A stretch of 32,456 bases of DNA from positions 1-32,456 of the forward strand of contig CAXKVV010001281.1 of the NCBI GenBank assembly GCA_964058805.1, written 5' to 3'. This DNA is from Schoenoplectus triqueter. Lineage: Eukaryota > Streptophyta > Magnoliopsida > Poales > Cyperaceae. The notes below the pieces were generated by a model, which was not told the origin of the DNA, ran no database searches, and saw nothing but the letters and a program-made list of their open reading frames with translations. A program made the position numbers and the translations under genes. This document shows positions 30,742 through 32,456 of the stretch, piece after piece (within the stretch, counting starts at the first letter, position 1; every line of letters starts with the position of its first letter).

Positions 30742-32000
30742 CAGGGGCAGATTCAGAGGGTTAAGTAAGTCTAGGCACACATATAAACAATGGCCGATTC
30801 AGAATTTCATTCAAAATTAGACGCAAATATATATAAAAATTAAAAAATATAAATTTCTTCTAAAATATTAAATACCATTAAAAAATATATTTTACATATT
30901 AAAAAAAACAAATATAGTTAAAATATAGTAACATGAACAAAATAAAATCAAGATGTCCGGTAAATCGAGCCGGCCTCTACGAGTCTTCATATTTTGAAAA
31001 TTTTGCATAATTCTTTCATTATCAACACTCTTGAACAAATCCCTCTCAATATAAGTAATCAAATAATCATTCAACTATTGATCCCTTATTCTATTTCTTG
31101 ATTCTTCTTTCACCGCATTCATCGCTGAAAATGCTCTTTCAATACTAGCGGTGGTCACCAGTAATATCAATGTCAATGTCAATAATCTGTAAATCAAAGA
31201 ATAAACAATGTATTTTTTTCTTTTCTACGAGCTTTTGAGAAAGTTCATCAATTCCCTTTACCTTCAAAAAATCATAATTATCATGCATATCTAAACGGTA
31301 ATTCTCCAATTGATTTTTTAGAATAGAAAGCTCTCATTCGCTAAAATTCGAAGGACAAAATTGAGCATGTTTAAGCAACTTATCAATGTTAAATGCAGAA
31401 AAAAAATTATTTTGATCTAAACATGACATGTACATAAGAAGTTTAATAGTTGTTTCCATAATTCTTCCATTAAGTTCTTGCAATTGTATATCAATAACCA
31501 TATAAAACATATCAATACGATAGTAGTGTAAATTAATCACATGAATTGCCAGGTTAGGGTTCGCCGTTCGCGTGAATTGAGGTCGCGACTCAATTGATCT
31601 GATTTTTTTTCTAGTTTGGCGCACCGTTAACAGACTAACAGACCCGTTAACTCCAGCAGATAGATCCACGACGCGATTTTGGACCGAATTTTCATAAAAA
31701 ATATTTTAGGTCCAGCGTGAGACCTAATTTGAGTGTAAAGTCAGATACAGTCAGCAAATATTATTAAACTTTTGAAAAATATTAGAATTTAAGATCAGAC
31801 ACTTACCTGACCCTGAAGTACTATAGATCCGCCAGTGCATATAAGTAGGTAATTCAATATCTCAATCAAGTATTGGCAGACTTCATATTTTCACTATATT
31901 TTCATTGGATTAAATGGAAAAAAAATTAACTTATAAGGTTATTTTTTAAAAATAAGCTCAGACACATGCCACCTATTGCCCTCATTTGAATCCACCACTG
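30742..32000 (-). mobile_element. hAT relic, about 1.26 kb, possibly composite
   Basis: The left end CAGGGGCAGATTCAGAGGG and the complement of the right end CAGTGGTGGATTCAAATGAGGG form hAT-style TIRs. The flanks CATCTGCT and CACCTGTA match at 5 of 8 bases, so the target duplication is weak. A terminus-like sequence also lies inside, ending at 31837 (GATCCGCCAGTG), with an inverted partner at 31654 (CAGCAGATAGATCCACGAC). The span may therefore be two overlapping or nested hAT pieces. A decayed transposase lies on the minus strand. Copies A (9430-9960) and B (10311-10965) belong to the same family. Confidence 0.65.
30892..31610 (-). pseudogene. hAT transposase C-terminal half (TTF/ZMYM1-like), decayed
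   Basis: On the minus strand, the translation starts with HVINLHYYRIDMFYMVIDIQ, continues LQELNGRIMETTIKLLMYMS and NNFFSAFNIDKLLKHAQF (31334-31580), then a disrupted linker. It ends with the dimerisation domain, SIERAFSAMNAVKEESRNRI, a stop, then NDYLITYIERDLFKSVDNER and IMQNFQNMKTRRGRL (30960-31165). This matches the order and wording of the plant hAT proteins annotated as zinc finger MYM-type protein 1-like. At least one frameshift and several stops are present. The N-terminal TTF zinc finger and most of the catalytic core are absent, so it is inactive. The 111-codon frame at 31334-31669 includes about 35 upstream codons unrelated to the family. Confidence 0.75.
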
Positions 32001-32456
32001 CACCTGTATCTTGGGAAGGGACATGGATTGAGAACATTTTGGATATAACAATGAAATGTTATATTTTATATTAAAATTTTAATCCTATAAAATAAAATGG
32101 AAATTTTTAATAAAATTGAGTTTAGAGTGGTATTTTTTAAGATTTAATTTTGAAATAATATTTTTCTAATTTCATAATTTTATGGTGGTAAGTTACTAAT
32201 TTTCTCTTTAGTAATACATTATAGAAAGTTAAAGCGCAGACATAGAACAAATAGTAACGGGACTTGTTTGAGAGGCTGCACGGGTTGAAGTTTAAAAAAA
32301 ATGCAAAATAACATATGTTGCAATGAGTGAAAGCTCTGTTTTATTTAAATATAGAATAGAAGGATCAATGACAAAAAAAAATTCATTACCTTTGAAATAT
32401 CTTGATCACCGCAGATATTACTGACTATTCAAATTTGCCAAATATCATTATATCAG
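32001..32456. other. AT-rich sequence to the window end
   Basis: No gene or repeat that I can support. Confidence 0.45.

Noticed and set aside
30573..30764. Ala-rich 63-codon frame
   Set aside because: Low-complexity GCC/GCT tract that runs into the hAT terminus; no start context or domain.
1..32456. tRNA or rRNA genes
   Set aside because: I looked for TTCRANNC-type B boxes with paired arms and for rRNA core sequences and saw none that I could support; a covariance-model scan would be decisive.

Overview
The window looks like nuclear DNA of a flowering plant: AT-rich non-coding sequence, spliced genes with GT..AG introns (including introns in 5' UTRs), a pentatricopeptide-repeat gene, an F-box/leucine-rich gene and an LPAT4/5-type acyltransferase gene. 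Nested class II transposons fill the gaps. I cannot place the species or order from sequence alone. I saw no bacterial, organellar or CRISPR features.

Three host genes, all on the + strand, are convincing: (1) an intronless PPR gene (CDS 1331-2641) with paired TCP-type site II promoter motifs; (2) a three-exon F-box gene (13012-14777, 481 aa after splicing) with a probable 5'-UTR intron of about 1 kb; (3) a three-exon 1-acyl-glycerol-3-phosphate acyltransferase gene (23406-26594, 397 aa after splicing) with a 5'-UTR intron. They look functionally unrelated and are not an operon or cluster.

The rest is mostly transposon debris. 3367-6833 is a Mutator-like element with a broken MURA transposase on the minus strand. 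6912-9359 is an unclassified terminal-inverted-repeat element with an internal tandem repeat. 9430-11561 holds hAT elements: one of 1546 bp with a perfect 8-bp target duplication and unusual GGTCC-rich arrays, and inside it a 655-bp hAT with its own perfect 8-bp duplication. 15155-15975 is another short hAT. 16087-17498 is a non-autonomous Mutator-like element with arms of about 350 bp. 17581-17985 is a fold-back element inserted in a (TA)n tract. 18694-20152 is an Ac-type hAT transposase relic. 27383-27694 and 29730-30095 are fold-back MITEs. 30742-32000 is a hAT relic with a recognisable C-terminal transposase domain on the minus strand.

I found no convincing new defence or metabolic system. 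The most interesting material is transposon structure: GGTCC arrays repeated directly inside inverted hAT ends, paired 'CCGAGTTTNAAACTCGG' palindromes shared by two different Mutator-like elements, and hAT copies with an internal terminus-like sequence. Boundaries and repeats were found by reading and aligning by eye; no database search was possible.
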